From assembly GCA_041228335.1 (NCBI GenBank), contig CP166130.1, positions 1,884,638 through 1,948,637 of the forward strand: a stretch of 64,000 bases of DNA. Direction: 5' to 3'. Positions within the stretch are counted from its first letter, which is position 1. Each line of letters opens with the position of its first letter. The position numbers and the translations under genes are program-made. The notes beneath the pieces were generated by a model. That model made no database searches, had not been told where the DNA came from, and saw only the letters and a program-made list of their open reading frames with translations. Shown piece after piece: positions 37,995-47,520 of this stretch. Source of the stretch: Alphaproteobacteria bacterium LSUCC0684. Lineage in GTDB: Bacteria > Pseudomonadota > Alphaproteobacteria > Puniceispirillales > UBA1172.

Positions 37995-39145
37995 GCGTCT
38001 GTTTTACGCCGTTTTTTGGATTTCGACAATCGAGCAGACATGTGAGGTGCAGATGCCTCAAGCACATGCGCGATTTCGGGCATGACCTCATCGGGCAGAA
38101 TGTCATTGATACTGCCGGGGATATCAAGCCTCGCTCTATCCGCCGGAAGAACCGTCCGGATCAGCGGCGAGTCCAGCACCGAAAGCGTACTGGCAAAGAT
38201 CCGCACCGCGGGCGTCCCCGCGGCGGCAGCGATATTGATCAGGCTGGTATCATTGCCGACATAGAGCCTCGCGGCAGCATGGAGCGCAATCACCGTGTCA
38301 ATCTTCTGGTCAAAAACCATCATGGGTGAAGGGGTTGCGGAAGATAACGCGGCGCAAATTTCATCGCCGATACCGGCTTCGGCCGGACTGCCGCAGAGCG
38401 CAAAACTGTAGCCGGGATATCGCCGGGCAAGCTTGTCCAGAAGGGCGGCGAAATGAAGCGGCGACCAGCGGCGGGGGGCATCCGCCGCGCCAACGCCGAA
38501 AATGATCAGCGGCCCCGCCCCTTCAAGAATCCGGGAAGCCCGGGCGATGGCGGCATCGACAGGGACGATCCGGGGATGCGTATCTGTCAGCACCATGCCT
38601 TGTTCAGCAAAAAATGCCGACGCCGACGCCCGGGGATGTGCGCCCCGAAACGAGTCGTCAAGGCCCTCACCCTTATTGAGAAACCAGCGCTGCTTGCCCA
38701 GACCATACCCGGACCGTTCGGGGATTCCGGCAAGCCAGGCCGCGGCGCCATAACGCCAGCTGCGGTGCAGAATCCAGACGGCATCGGCCCGGGTTGACCG
38801 CAAGGCCAGCACCAGCCGGAAAAACCCGATCACGCCATCATGCCGGCCTTTGCGGCCACGTTCGGACCGGAGCAGCGGAAAAATCTCAAGCCCCGCATGT
38901 TCCGCCAGCACCATTCCAGCCTGCGATGACGGTTTGGCCATCAGCATCACTTTCCCGGGAAGGCGGGTGATGGCGGCATCAAGCCAGGGCTTGTGCCAGA
39001 CCATGTCACCAATCCCCACCATGGGCTGAAGGATAAGAAGACGGGGTGATTGACCTGCGGAAGATCGCCTGAAAAAAAGACGGGCGGGCGCAAACAGCAA
39101 CGAAAACCAATGTGATACTTGAAACAAACGCATCAAAAACTGCAA
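37991..39145 (-). CDS. Glycosyltransferase family 9 (heptosyltransferase-like)
   Basis: The 384 residues have a GT-B fold. The N-terminal LLILQPMVGIGDMVWHKPWL is the nucleotide-proximal GDM(V) motif of GT9, and the C-terminal RLYVGNDTSLINIAAAAGTPAVRIF is the sugar-nucleotide binding region (GNDTSLIN...AAAGTP). A basic tail (SKSKKRRKT) follows. GT9 enzymes add heptose or related sugars to the LPS inner core. It is translationally coupled to the MsbA-like gene and lies in an LPS neighbourhood, which supports core-sugar transfer. The exact sugar is unknown. Confidence 0.87.
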   Translation of the reverse strand: MQFLMRLFQVSHWFSLLFAPARLFFRRSSAGQSPRLLILQPMVGIGDMVWHKPWLDAAITRLPGKVMLMAKPSSQAGMVLAEHAGLEIFPLLRSERGRKGRHDGVIGFFRLVLALRSTRADAVWILHRSWRYGAAAWLAGIPERSGYGLGKQRWFLNKGEGLDDSFRGAHPRASASAFFAEQGMVLTDTHPRIVPVDAAIARASRILEGAGPLIIFGVGAADAPRRWSPLHFAALLDKLARRYPGYSFALCGSPAEAGIGDEICAALSSATPSPMMVFDQKIDTVIALHAAARLYVGNDTSLINIAAAAGTPAVRIFASTLSVLDSPLIRTVLPADRARLDIPGSINDILPDEVMPEIAHVLEASAPHMSARLSKSKKRRKTDA

Positions 39146-39226
39146 AAACTGAATTAAACCTGATCAGACGTGATAGATACCCTATTCCATTTTTACCCTG
39201 AGGGGGACTATTCTTTGGTCATGTGT

Positions 39227-40006
39227 TCATGCGCTTCCTCCATGAGCCAGCCGCGCCTTGATGCGGGAGACATAACCCGGGAAGCAAAGTCGCTTTCGCA
39301 TCGAGTCGCTGGCCCGGATGAAACGTCGGGAGATCCGGTGCCGGATCCGGTCATCGGGCCAGAGGGGGACATTTGAATATCCGATGGTTGAGGTCCTTCC
39401 ATCTTCGGCAAAAAGAGGCGGCAGGAGGTGAAGGACCTGACGGTCATGGTGCCACCAGTGATGTATCAGGAAATCCACTTCCGTGCTGAAGCGGTGGGGA
39501 TGATCAAGAAAAGTCCGGGCGGCTTCTTTCGTGATAAAATAGCTTTCCAGACCAAAATCGTTATACCGCATGGCATACAATCCCGCATCCCCGGCCATAT
39601 CCTTCACCTTGACACGTTTGAGGTTTTCGCGCCGGTTTGAGAGGATGACCACATCGAGCTGATCGGCCATCTCCACCACCCCCCTAATGCGAGGCATGAT
39701 ATCGTCTTGTATCGGCCCGGCATCATCTTCGAAAATGAACGCGAAGGGCGCATCACCGGCCAGAAGCGCTTCCCATGCCTTGAAATGGCTGAGCGTACAT
39801 CCCATCGCATTATCCTGCATCATCGAGGCGGTGATATATTGACGCCCGGAATTCAGAAAGGGTGATTTTTCGGCGTCGCTTAAGGTTGATCCCCGCACGG
39901 CGTCAATGAAGACAGGATCAAAGCCTATGCCAAGAAACCTCTCTTTCAACAGGTTGCGGCGGTCGCTGTTCTCTTTGAAACATATGATAAAAGCCTGAAC
40001 ATGCAT
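39227..40006 (-). CDS. Glycosyltransferase family 25 (LPS biosynthesis)
   Basis: The 259 residues match the LPS galactosyltransferase-like GT25 family. They start MHVQAFIICFKENSDRR and show GCTLSHFKAWE (about 68-78), the FIFEDDAGP acidic motif for metal/UDP-sugar, and GLESYFITKEAARTFL. These enzymes transfer hexoses to the outer core or O-antigen. The ATG at 40006 is used; an upstream TTG at 40033 is possible. The upstream spacer (40007-40176) is AT-rich. GT25 genes are often variable between strains. Confidence 0.86.
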   Translation of the reverse strand: MHVQAFIICFKENSDRRNLLKERFLGIGFDPVFIDAVRGSTLSDAEKSPFLNSGRQYITASMMQDNAMGCTLSHFKAWEALLAGDAPFAFIFEDDAGPIQDDIMPRIRGVVEMADQLDVVILSNRRENLKRVKVKDMAGDAGLYAMRYNDFGLESYFITKEAARTFLDHPHRFSTEVDFLIHHWWHHDRQVLHLLPPLFAEDGRTSTIGYSNVPLWPDDRIRHRISRRFIRASDSMRKRLCFPGYVSRIKARLAHGGSA

Positions 40007-40176
40007 GGAGCAAATTATCCATCTCAGCAACAAATAGATTGAAAAATCACTCGTATTTCTGTTTTTCTATCTCATGCGGCCGAAGGCGGCAATTCTTTTC
40101 AAGCTTTGGGGGAATTCGTGCTAGGTTTGCCTGATCCGGGCAGATTACGCCCTGTTTTGGTCGAGCAGGTTCGCTG

Positions 40177-40893
40177 ATGGCATCATGGTTGAAAAGCCCC
40201 CAGGGTATCAGAACAACGTCCCGCGTCAGTGGTCTTGCGCTTGGGATGCTGCTGAAAACCATCCGCTGGCAGAAGATTGATCAGGGCGGGCTTGCTTTCC
40301 TTGAAACCTCCGGCGAGGCGGCGATCATCGTCAACTGGCATTGCCGGCTTCTGGCCATTCCGTCGATGCTTGGCCACCGCTTTCCCACCGCCTATATCAT
40401 CTCAGCCTCGAACGACGGCCAGCTGATCTCCGGCACGGTTTCAGGCCTCGGCATTGAGACGATCTGGGGCTCACGCAGCAAGGGGGCGATCACCGGCTAC
40501 CGGGAGATGCGGCGGCGGCTGGCTTCGGGAAAACATGTCGGCATCACCCCGGATGGCCCACGCGGTCCGGCCCGGGAAGCTGCCGCCGGTGCCATCACCC
40601 TTGCCCATGCAAGCGGGGCGCCGATCATCCCTGTCGCCTGGTCCACCCGGCGGATGCGGCGGCTCGACACCTGGGACAGGCTGGCGATCCCCGGAGCTTT
40701 CAGTTCCGGCGTGCAATGCTGGGGGGAGGCATTCCGCCTGCCGGAAGACGCATCACCCGCCAGGCTTGAGGATGCCAGACTCGATCTTGAAAACAGGCTC
40801 AACGACATCACGGCAAGCGCCGATGCCCATTTCGGGCACCCCCGGGATGATGCGGAACACCGCTATGGTATCAGCAAGGAAAAACGTGGATGA
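40177..40893 (+). CDS. DUF374 lysophospholipid acyltransferase-like protein
   Basis: The 238 residues belong to the DUF374 (LPLAT-like) family. IIVNWHCRLLAIPSML supplies the His region, while SRSKGAITGYREM and VGITPDGPRGPAREAAAGAI are the family's hallmark motifs. It likely acylates a lipid or sugar-lipid at the inner membrane. It is the first of a plus-strand run, DUF374-waaA-lpxK-lpxL, overlapping waaA by 4 bp, which ties it to lipid A-Kdo assembly. It is divergent from the GT25 gene, with a 170-bp spacer. Confidence 0.9.
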   Translation: MASWLKSPQGIRTTSRVSGLALGMLLKTIRWQKIDQGGLAFLETSGEAAIIVNWHCRLLAIPSMLGHRFPTAYIISASNDGQLISGTVSGLGIETIWGSRSKGAITGYREMRRRLASGKHVGITPDGPRGPAREAAAGAITLAHASGAPIIPVAWSTRRMRRLDTWDRLAIPGAFSSGVQCWGEAFRLPEDASPARLEDARLDLENRLNDITASADAHFGHPRDDAEHRYGISKEKRG

Positions 40894-42191
40894 ATGCAAT
40901 TGCCCTTCATGGCTATCGCTTTCTGGTGACGCTGATCAGCCCGCTGCTGCCGATCTATCTGTGGCTGCGGTCCCTCAAGGGCAAGGAAGATAAATCGCGG
41001 CTTCAGGAACGGTTTGGCAAAGCTTCGCAGCCGCGCCCCGACGGGGTTTTGCTCTGGCTCCATGGCGCCAGCGTCGGTGAAACCGTCTCCTCCCTTGCCC
41101 TTGCCCGGGCCGTGCTGAAAGCAAGGCCGGACGCCATGATCCTCATCACCTCAGGGACGGTTACCTCGGCTGAAATGGTTGAGGAAAGACTCCACCAGAT
41201 GGGCATGGAGGCGCAGGTCATCCATCAATATATTCCGCTTGATGTGCCCCATTGGGTCCGGCGGTTTCTGCGCCATTGGCGTCCTGACATTGCCATTATC
41301 CTTGAAACCGAAATCTGGCCTTCGCTGATTGTCGAAACCGACAATGCCGGTATTCCTGTTCTGCTCGCCTCGGCCCAGCTTTCCGCCAGATCCTTCCGTC
41401 TGTGGTCGGGGGCGGGGCGACGGCTTGCGCGGGTGATTTTCCCGAAAATTCATACGGTTTTTGCCGTCGATCCGCATCATGCAAGCAAGTTTTCATCCCT
41501 TGAAAATCCGCCGCAGCGGGTGCAGGTCATGGGATCGATGAAAACCGCCGCCGGGCCGCTGCCGGATATCCCTCTCCTTCAGGATGCGCTCAACAGATGC
41601 GCTGACGGACGACAGATCATCCTGCTTGCATCCAGTCATGAAGGTGAGGAAACCCTCTTTCTTGAGGTCATGGAAAGGCTTGGCGGGCCAGATCAGTTTC
41701 TCGGCATTATTGCGCCTCGTCATATTGACCGCGCCAAAGCCATCCATGCCGAGATCACTGCCCGGGGCGAGGCGGCAAATCTTCGCTCACAGCAGCGCTG
41801 GCCTGAACGTGATCACCGCTTCTGGATCGCCGACCAGATGGGCGAGATGGGAGGATTGTTCCGGGCAGCCGACGTGATCGTGCTGGGCGGCGCCTTTGCC
41901 CGGCTTGGCGGGCATAACCCGATGGAGGCGGCAGCCCTCGGCAAAGGCGTGATCAGCGGGACGCATGTGTTCAAGAACACCGCTGCCTTCCGTCTTCTCA
42001 AAGACCGTGGCGGCGTGATCTTTGCGGATACGGCAAAGGATATCGCCGCCGCTATTACCGACCTCACCTCATCGGCAACCCGCCGGTCCAGCCTCAATAA
42101 AGGGGCTGTAAACGCCTACCGTATGGTGGCGGGAAAGGCCGATGAACTGGCGGGGCAAATCCTCCAACTTGTCCGGAAGGGGGACGAATGA
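40890..42191 (+). CDS. waaA: 3-deoxy-D-manno-octulosonic acid transferase WaaA (KdtA)
   Basis: WaaA adds Kdo residues to lipid IVA. The 433 residues have an N-terminal membrane anchor, then LLWLHGASVGETVSSLALA (about 51-69), LETEIWPSLI (catalytic Glu) and a GT-B C-terminal part with ADVIVLGGAFARLGGHNPMEAAALGK (GGSF...GGHNP...E region). Overlaps of 4 bp with both DUF374 and lpxK indicate a tightly coupled operon. Whether it adds one or two Kdo residues cannot be read from the sequence. Confidence 0.96.
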   Translation: MNAIALHGYRFLVTLISPLLPIYLWLRSLKGKEDKSRLQERFGKASQPRPDGVLLWLHGASVGETVSSLALARAVLKARPDAMILITSGTVTSAEMVEERLHQMGMEAQVIHQYIPLDVPHWVRRFLRHWRPDIAIILETEIWPSLIVETDNAGIPVLLASAQLSARSFRLWSGAGRRLARVIFPKIHTVFAVDPHHASKFSSLENPPQRVQVMGSMKTAAGPLPDIPLLQDALNRCADGRQIILLASSHEGEETLFLEVMERLGGPDQFLGIIAPRHIDRAKAIHAEITARGEAANLRSQQRWPERDHRFWIADQMGEMGGLFRAADVIVLGGAFARLGGHNPMEAAALGKGVISGTHVFKNTAAFRLLKDRGGVIFADTAKDIAAAITDLTSSATRRSSLNKGAVNAYRMVAGKADELAGQILQLVRKGDE

Positions 42192-43177
42192 TGCCGAAAA
42201 CACCTTTCTTCTGGTATCGCGGGGACTTGGCGGCCCGGCTGGTGAGCTTCTTTTTCATGCCCGCGGCCCTCCTCTTCCGGGCAGCCTCGTTGTTGCGGCG
42301 CGCCGGAAGACATCCCTACACCTCCCCGCTGCCGGTGATTGCCATTGGAAATATTACCGCAGGCGGCACCGGCAAAACCCCCCTCGTGGCAGCTCTTGCC
42401 GTTGCGGCCCGCAAACGTCGATACCGGCCGGTCATCCTGACCCGCGGGCATGGCGGAACTCTCATCGGGCCGGTGCTTGCGGGCCGACGCCACACCGCCA
42501 CCGAGATCGGGGATGAGGCACGGATGCTGAGTGAACTCGCGCCTGTTGTTATTGCCCGTGACCGCACCGCAGGCGCAAGGCTGATCGAAGATCAGGCCCT
42601 CGGTGATCTGATCCTGATGGATGACGGTCTTCAGAACCCCTCGATCAGGCCCCGCGCCGCCGTGCTTGTCTTCAAGGGCAGTCTCGGGGTCGGGAACGGG
42701 CAGATCATCCCGGCAGGTCCGTTGCGCGAGACGCTGCGCGCCGGGCTTGCCCGCGTCGATGCCGTCGCCATGACCGGCCCGGATGAAACCGGACTTATCG
42801 GCAGAATCCGCGAAATTGCCCCTGATCTTCCCTTATTCACCATCACCCGTTCCTTATGCGCCGGGGATTGCGCCGCGCTTACGGGCCGCAAGGTTATCGC
42901 CTTTGCCGGCATCGGCGATCCCGACGGGTTTTTTGACATGCTTGCCGCGGCTGGCATTGAGCTTGCGGCAACCCGAAGCTTTCCCGATCACCATCCTTTC
43001 CCTGACGATGACATCACCCGTCTCAAAGCCTTGGCGAAAGAGCACGGGGGCATATTGGCAACCACGGAAAAGGATTTCATGCGGCTGCCGCCACCGGCCC
43101 GGCAGAACATCCGCTCTGTCCGCCTTGAAACACGGCCTGATCCGCAACTGATAGACAAGCTGCTGCCGCGCCGCTAG
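42188..43177 (+). CDS. lpxK: Tetraacyldisaccharide 4'-kinase LpxK
   Basis: LpxK phosphorylates the 4' position of the lipid A disaccharide precursor to make lipid IVA. The 329 residues show a membrane-associated N-terminus and VIAIGNITAGGTGKTP with the P-loop (about 58-64). The catalytic region LMDDGLQNPS carries the DDGxQ motif, and the C-terminal AFAGIGDPDGFF and LATTEKDFMRL are typical. A second ATG follows immediately (42191). It overlaps waaA by 4 bp and is followed 9 bp later by lpxL. Confidence 0.96.
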   Translation: MMPKTPFFWYRGDLAARLVSFFFMPAALLFRAASLLRRAGRHPYTSPLPVIAIGNITAGGTGKTPLVAALAVAARKRRYRPVILTRGHGGTLIGPVLAGRRHTATEIGDEARMLSELAPVVIARDRTAGARLIEDQALGDLILMDDGLQNPSIRPRAAVLVFKGSLGVGNGQIIPAGPLRETLRAGLARVDAVAMTGPDETGLIGRIREIAPDLPLFTITRSLCAGDCAALTGRKVIAFAGIGDPDGFFDMLAAAGIELAATRSFPDHHPFPDDDITRLKALAKEHGGILATTEKDFMRLPPPARQNIRSVRLETRPDPQLIDKLLPRR

Positions 43178-43186
43178 AACAACATC

Positions 43187-44083
43187 ATGCGTCATGATCT
43201 GATCAAACGATTTCGGCAATGGATTGGCTGGCCCATCGAGGCGGTTTTTGTCTACACCCTTGCCGGGGTGATACGGTTGCTGCCGGCGCAGGTTGCCTCG
43301 GCATTAGGCGGCGCGATCGCCGGTATTTTCGGGCCTGTTTCATCCTGGTCCTGGCGCAGTCTTTTCAACCTCAGCTACGCCATGCCGGAGATGACCGCGG
43401 AAGAACGCCGCCAGATCAACCGGAAGATGTGGGTCAATCTCGGCCGCGTGGTCGGGGAATTTTTCCATATCCATCATCTGATCCATTCACCCCGCGTCAT
43501 CTATGAAGGGCTTGAGCATATCGAGGCCAACAAGGACAGGGGCGGGCTTCTGATCGGTGCCCATCTCGCCAACTGGGAGCTCGTCGGCACCCCGCCGATG
43601 AAACTGGGCCTGCCGGTGAGCGCGGTTTTCAGGCCAACCAACAACCCGCTGGTGGCCCGCCTGCTCCGGCAACGGAACGCGGTCTATCACAGGATGTATG
43701 AAAAAGGCCGCCCCGGGGCCCGCGGCATCAACGCAACCATCCGGCAGAAAGCCTTTTTCGCGATCCTGGTGGACCAGAAACTCCGCGAAGGCATGATGCT
43801 TGATTTTTTCGGCCATAAAGCCTCGACGCCGGTGGCCCATGTCAAGATCGCGCTCAAGGAAAAGGCACCGATCTATCTTGTCCGGGTGGTGCGCGGCAAC
43901 GGATGCCGGTTCCGGGTGATCGTCTCCCCGTTTGAGGTCATGCCCGGCGATGACGTCGCCTCCATCGCCACCCGCATCAATACCGAGATAGAAAACTGGA
44001 TCAGGCAATGCCCGGATCAATGGCTGTGGCCACATCGCCGCTGGCCCGCCAGCAAGGGCGAAACACCGGACATGACGGAATAA
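43187..44083 (+). CDS. Lipid A acyltransferase, LpxL/HtrB family
   Basis: The enzyme adds a secondary acyl chain to Kdo-lipid A. The 298 residues have an N-terminal membrane helix, the catalytic HX4E motif (His126-Glu131 in GAHLANWELVG), FRPTNNPLVARLL, and the closing WLWPHRRWP motif of the family. Whether it is LpxL- or LpxM-like cannot be decided by eye. It ends the envelope operon; the convergent xseA stop is 9 bp away. Confidence 0.92.
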   Translation: MRHDLIKRFRQWIGWPIEAVFVYTLAGVIRLLPAQVASALGGAIAGIFGPVSSWSWRSLFNLSYAMPEMTAEERRQINRKMWVNLGRVVGEFFHIHHLIHSPRVIYEGLEHIEANKDRGGLLIGAHLANWELVGTPPMKLGLPVSAVFRPTNNPLVARLLRQRNAVYHRMYEKGRPGARGINATIRQKAFFAILVDQKLREGMMLDFFGHKASTPVAHVKIALKEKAPIYLVRVVRGNGCRFRVIVSPFEVMPGDDVASIATRINTEIENWIRQCPDQWLWPHRRWPASKGETPDMTE

Positions 44084-44092
44084 CCCGGGCGG

Positions 44093-45679
44093 CTAGAAAA
44101 GATCCTGCTGGCCGCCATCATCCTTGCCGCCTTTCGGCCGCGGCTTCGGTTTTTTCCCGAGGTCACCTTCCGGAGACGGGGCGGAGATATCGCCGCCCAG
44201 CACCGCCTGACGTTGCCCATCCCCGAGCCGGAGCGTAACTTCCGTTCCGTCTTCATACTGGCTTGAGGATTTCATGACCTGGGCATCCGGGCCGGTGACC
44301 AGCGCAAATCCCCGATCAAGCACTTTCTGGAAGGATGACGCGTCGAGCAGGCGGCTGGCCTGGCCAAGACGTGATTCGGCACGGCTCAGGGTGCTGGCGA
44401 TCAGGGTATCGATTTTCTGGGCAGCAAGATCAAGCCTTGTATTTGCCGCCGCAATCTGCACCGCCGGAGCCGGCAGGCGTTCCGCCATATTCGTCAACCG
44501 CGCCTGAAGAGAGGTGAGCCGCCGCCCCATGGCATCGATGGACCGGTCATCAAGCCGCGCCAGCCGGTCTGCCGCCGAAGCAAGCAGACGTTCAGGCGAG
44601 ATGAGCCTTTCGCCGAGACGGTCAAGCGCGGCCTTGCGATCGGCAAGCTGCGCCATCATGGTCCGGTCAAGCGCCGCCAGCGCAAGGTCAAGCTGCTGGC
44701 TTTTCGTTGACAAAAGCATATCCGGATCACCAAGCGCGCGATTTAGGCTTTGCGTCCGTTCACGCGCACGTTCGATGATCTGCCCCATGGAGCGGTAAAG
44801 GCGTGCTTCGCTGTCGCTCAGGCGGGCGCGGAGTTCGGATGCCACCGGGGTTGCCATTTCGGCCGCCGCCGTCGGCGTCGGAGCCCGCCTGTCGGCGGCA
44901 AAATCTATCAGGGTTGTGTCGGTTTCATGCCCGACCGCGGAAATCACCGGCAGGCGGCAGGCGGCAACGGCACGGACAACACTTTCGGCGTTAAATGCCA
45001 TGAGATCCTCAAGCGACCCGCCTCCCCTTGCGACAATCAGCAGATCCGGCAGGGGAATATCAGCCCGCGGTGTATCGATGAGCGCGTCAAACCCGTTGAT
45101 GGCGGCGGTGATTTCCTCTTCAGCACGCTGGCCCTGCACCAGCACCGGCCAGACCAGCACCCGCACCGGAAACCTCTCTTCCAGACGATGCAGAATATCG
45201 CGAATCACCGCCCCGGTCGGGCTGGTGACCACCCCGATCACCCCGGGCAGGGACGGCACGGGTTTTTTCAGCCCGTCATCGAACAGCCCTTCGGCGGCGA
45301 GACGCCGGCGGCGTTCTTCAAGCTGCTTGAGCAGGGCCCCTTCCCCGGCAAGCTCGATATCCTGAACGATGATCTGGTATTTCGAGCGCCCGGGATAGGT
45401 GGTGAGTTTGCCCGTCACAATCACTTCAAGCCCTTCTTCAGGCTCGACCCTGAGCCGTCCTGCCATGGTTTTCCAGCAGACCGCATCAAGGGTTGCGGTA
45501 TCGTCCTTGAGGGTGAAATAGACATGACCAGAGGCCGCCCTTGTGGGACGTGATATTTCTGCCCGCACACGAACATGGTCAAAGACACTCTCGATCGTCT
45601 GCTTGAGAGACCGGGAAAGCTCGCTCAGCGAAAAAACGGCCTGATTGTCCGGTGTGGGTGGAAGCGCATCGTCCTGCAT
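44093..45679 (-). CDS. xseA: Exodeoxyribonuclease VII large subunit
   Basis: XseA with XseB degrades single-stranded DNA. The 528 residues start with an OB-fold domain (FSLSELSRSLKQTIE, then VRVRAEISRPTRAASGHVYFTLKD split by strands). The nuclease core follows with GVVTSPTGAVIRDI, VARGGGSLEDLMAFN and PVISAVGHETDTTLID, and a long coiled coil leads to the C-terminus (LDRGFALV). ATG 45679 fits the family; the open frame to 45790 would overlap purD. It is longer than E. coli XseA because of the extended C-terminal tail. xseB is not in the window. Confidence 0.95.
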   Translation of the reverse strand: MQDDALPPTPDNQAVFSLSELSRSLKQTIESVFDHVRVRAEISRPTRAASGHVYFTLKDDTATLDAVCWKTMAGRLRVEPEEGLEVIVTGKLTTYPGRSKYQIIVQDIELAGEGALLKQLEERRRRLAAEGLFDDGLKKPVPSLPGVIGVVTSPTGAVIRDILHRLEERFPVRVLVWPVLVQGQRAEEEITAAINGFDALIDTPRADIPLPDLLIVARGGGSLEDLMAFNAESVVRAVAACRLPVISAVGHETDTTLIDFAADRRAPTPTAAAEMATPVASELRARLSDSEARLYRSMGQIIERARERTQSLNRALGDPDMLLSTKSQQLDLALAALDRTMMAQLADRKAALDRLGERLISPERLLASAADRLARLDDRSIDAMGRRLTSLQARLTNMAERLPAPAVQIAAANTRLDLAAQKIDTLIASTLSRAESRLGQASRLLDASSFQKVLDRGFALVTGPDAQVMKSSSQYEDGTEVTLRLGDGQRQAVLGGDISAPSPEGDLGKKPKPRPKGGKDDGGQQDLF

Positions 45680-45702
45680 GATATGAAGAATAGGCAATTC
45701 CA

Positions 45703-45738
45703 GCCCAAGGTCAACGACAGGCCCAGGGTAAACGACAG
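45703..45738. repeat. Two tandem copies of an 18-bp sequence upstream of purD
   Basis: GCCCAAGGTCAACGACAG (45703-45720) is repeated as GCCCAGGGTAAACGACAG (45721-45738), with two mismatches, in the 72-bp divergent spacer of xseA and purD. The second copy abuts the purD ribosome-binding site. It could be a duplicated operator or a recent slip duplication. Confidence 0.85.
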
Positions 45739-45751
45739 GAAAGTGAAAATT

Positions 45752-47014
45752 ATGCATGTGCTTGTTATCGGTTCTGGCGGACGTGAACATGCGCTGGTGG
45801 ATGCGATCGACCGTTCCCCCCTCACCAGCCGGATCAGTGTTGCCCCGGGCAATCCGGGGATGATTTCCATGGCTGAACGGCCGGATCTCAAGGCAGATGA
45901 TCCTGAGGCCATCATCTCCTTTGCCCGTGCCGAAGCCGTCGATCTCGTGGTCATCGGCCCCGAAGCGCCCCTGGTGGCGGGTCTCGCCGATACGCTCAAC
46001 ACGGCCGGGATCCCGACATTCGGGCCAAGCGCCGAGGCCGCAAAACTAGAAGGCTCAAAAGCCTTTTCACGGGAATTCTGCGCCCGCCACAACATCCCCC
46101 AGCCACGATTTGCCCGGTTCACGGACAGCGCCGCCGCCCTCGCCCATCTGCAGGAGACCTGTCCGGACCAGGGGGTCGTGATCAAGGCCGATGGCCTTGC
46201 CGCGGGCAAGGGCGTCGTGGTGGCTGATACCCTGAAAGAGGCCGAGGATGCCGTGCGGATGATGCTCGATGATGCGGGTTTTGGCGATGCCGGAAGCGCC
46301 ATCCTCATCGAAGAGCGTATTGCCGGCACCGAAGCTTCCCTCTTTGCCCTTGTCGATGGGCATGATGCGGTTTTTCTCGGCAGCGCCCAGGATTACAAAC
46401 GCGCTTATGACGGCGACAAGGGGCCCAATACCGGCGGGATGGGGGCGATTTCACCTGCCCCCAGACTGACCCCTGCCCTGCAGCAGGAAGCGTGGGAGAA
46501 GATCGTCCTGCCGGTGGTCCGGGGCATGGAAGCCGAAGGCAGGCCCTATCGCGGCTTTCTCTATGCCGGGCTGATGCTGACGGATAAAGGCCCGCAAGTC
46601 ATCGAATTCAATTGCCGTTTCGGTGATCCCGAAGCCGAAGTGATACTGCCGCGGCTCAAATCTGATCTGCTGTCGGCCATGCTGACGGCCATGGAAGCCG
46701 GCCTGAGGCATGCCGATCTCCGCTTTGAAGACAAGGTGGCGGTGACCGTGATCATGGCCAATGGCGGCTATCCCGGCCATACCGACAAGGGCGCCGTGAT
46801 CCATGGTCTTGAGGCCGAGATGGCAAATACCATGGTCTTTCATGCCGGCACCGATAGAGATGAGGAAGGCCAGATCATCGCAACAGGTGGACGGGTGCTG
46901 GCGGTAACAGGGCTTGGCGGGGATGCGGCAGAAGCAAGACAGAACGCCTATGACCGGCTCGGCCAGATCACCTGGGACAGGGTCATGTATCGCCGCGACA
47001 TCGCCGCAGGCTAG
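45752..47014 (+). CDS. purD: Phosphoribosylamine-glycine ligase PurD
   Basis: PurD catalyses the second step of de novo purine synthesis (GAR synthetase, ATP-grasp fold). The 420 residues begin MHVLVIGSGGREHAL, with the GPEAPL and GSKAFSREF motifs. The ATP-binding loop VIKADGLAAGKGVVVA and the metal-binding IEFNCRFGDPEAE follow. The start ATG 45752 has an ACAGGAAAG site. Its TAG shares the CTAG at 47011-47014 with the convergent tadA stop. Confidence 0.97.
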   Translation: MHVLVIGSGGREHALVDAIDRSPLTSRISVAPGNPGMISMAERPDLKADDPEAIISFARAEAVDLVVIGPEAPLVAGLADTLNTAGIPTFGPSAEAAKLEGSKAFSREFCARHNIPQPRFARFTDSAAALAHLQETCPDQGVVIKADGLAAGKGVVVADTLKEAEDAVRMMLDDAGFGDAGSAILIEERIAGTEASLFALVDGHDAVFLGSAQDYKRAYDGDKGPNTGGMGAISPAPRLTPALQQEAWEKIVLPVVRGMEAEGRPYRGFLYAGLMLTDKGPQVIEFNCRFGDPEAEVILPRLKSDLLSAMLTAMEAGLRHADLRFEDKVAVTVIMANGGYPGHTDKGAVIHGLEAEMANTMVFHAGTDRDEEGQIIATGGRVLAVTGLGGDAAEARQNAYDRLGQITWDRVMYRRDIAAG

Positions 47015-47472
47015 CGGCGCGCCCTGAAAAATTCACGCAAGAGCCGGGCAGAATCCTCTGCCTTGATGCCGCCATAGATCTCCGGTTCATGATGACAGGT
47101 GGGATGGCTGAAAACACGGGGCCCATGGGCAACACCGCCGGATTTCGGATCATCGGCGCCGTAATAGAGACGCCGGAGTCTGGCCTGGGCGATTGCCCCG
47201 GCGCACATCGGGCAGGGTTCGAGCGTCACCCAGAGATCACATTCAGCCAGCCGCGTTGAACCCAGGGCATGAGCCGCAGCCCGGATGGCGAGAATCTCGG
47301 CATGGGCGGTCGGGTCCTTGTCACGTTCGACACGGTTTGCCTCGGCGGCAAGAATGGCCCCATCCGTTGCGGTGATCACCGCCGCCACCGGCACTTCACC
47401 GCTCAATGCAGCCTGACGCGCGAGGTCAAGCGCGGTGGCCATGGCGTTGTTCTGATACTGGCTGCCGGTCAT
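47011..47472 (-). CDS. tadA: tRNA-specific adenosine deaminase TadA
   Basis: TadA converts A34 to inosine in tRNA-Arg(ACG). The 153 residues carry the zinc site and catalytic Glu: His57 and Glu59 in AHAEILAIRAA, and Cys87 and Cys90 in LEPCPMCAGAI. Flanking residues (the N-terminal MATALDLARQAALSGEVPVAAV pattern and the RLRRLYYGADDPKSGGV loop) are typical of TadA rather than other deaminases. It is divergent from rluB and convergent with purD. Confidence 0.96.
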   Translation of the reverse strand: MTGSQYQNNAMATALDLARQAALSGEVPVAAVITATDGAILAAEANRVERDKDPTAHAEILAIRAAAHALGSTRLAECDLWVTLEPCPMCAGAIAQARLRRLYYGADDPKSGGVAHGPRVFSHPTCHHEPEIYGGIKAEDSARLLREFFRARR

Positions 47473-47520
47473 GAAAGGCCCCTTTCGAGAACAAAGATCA
47501 TCGCATATTTTTTCAACCTG

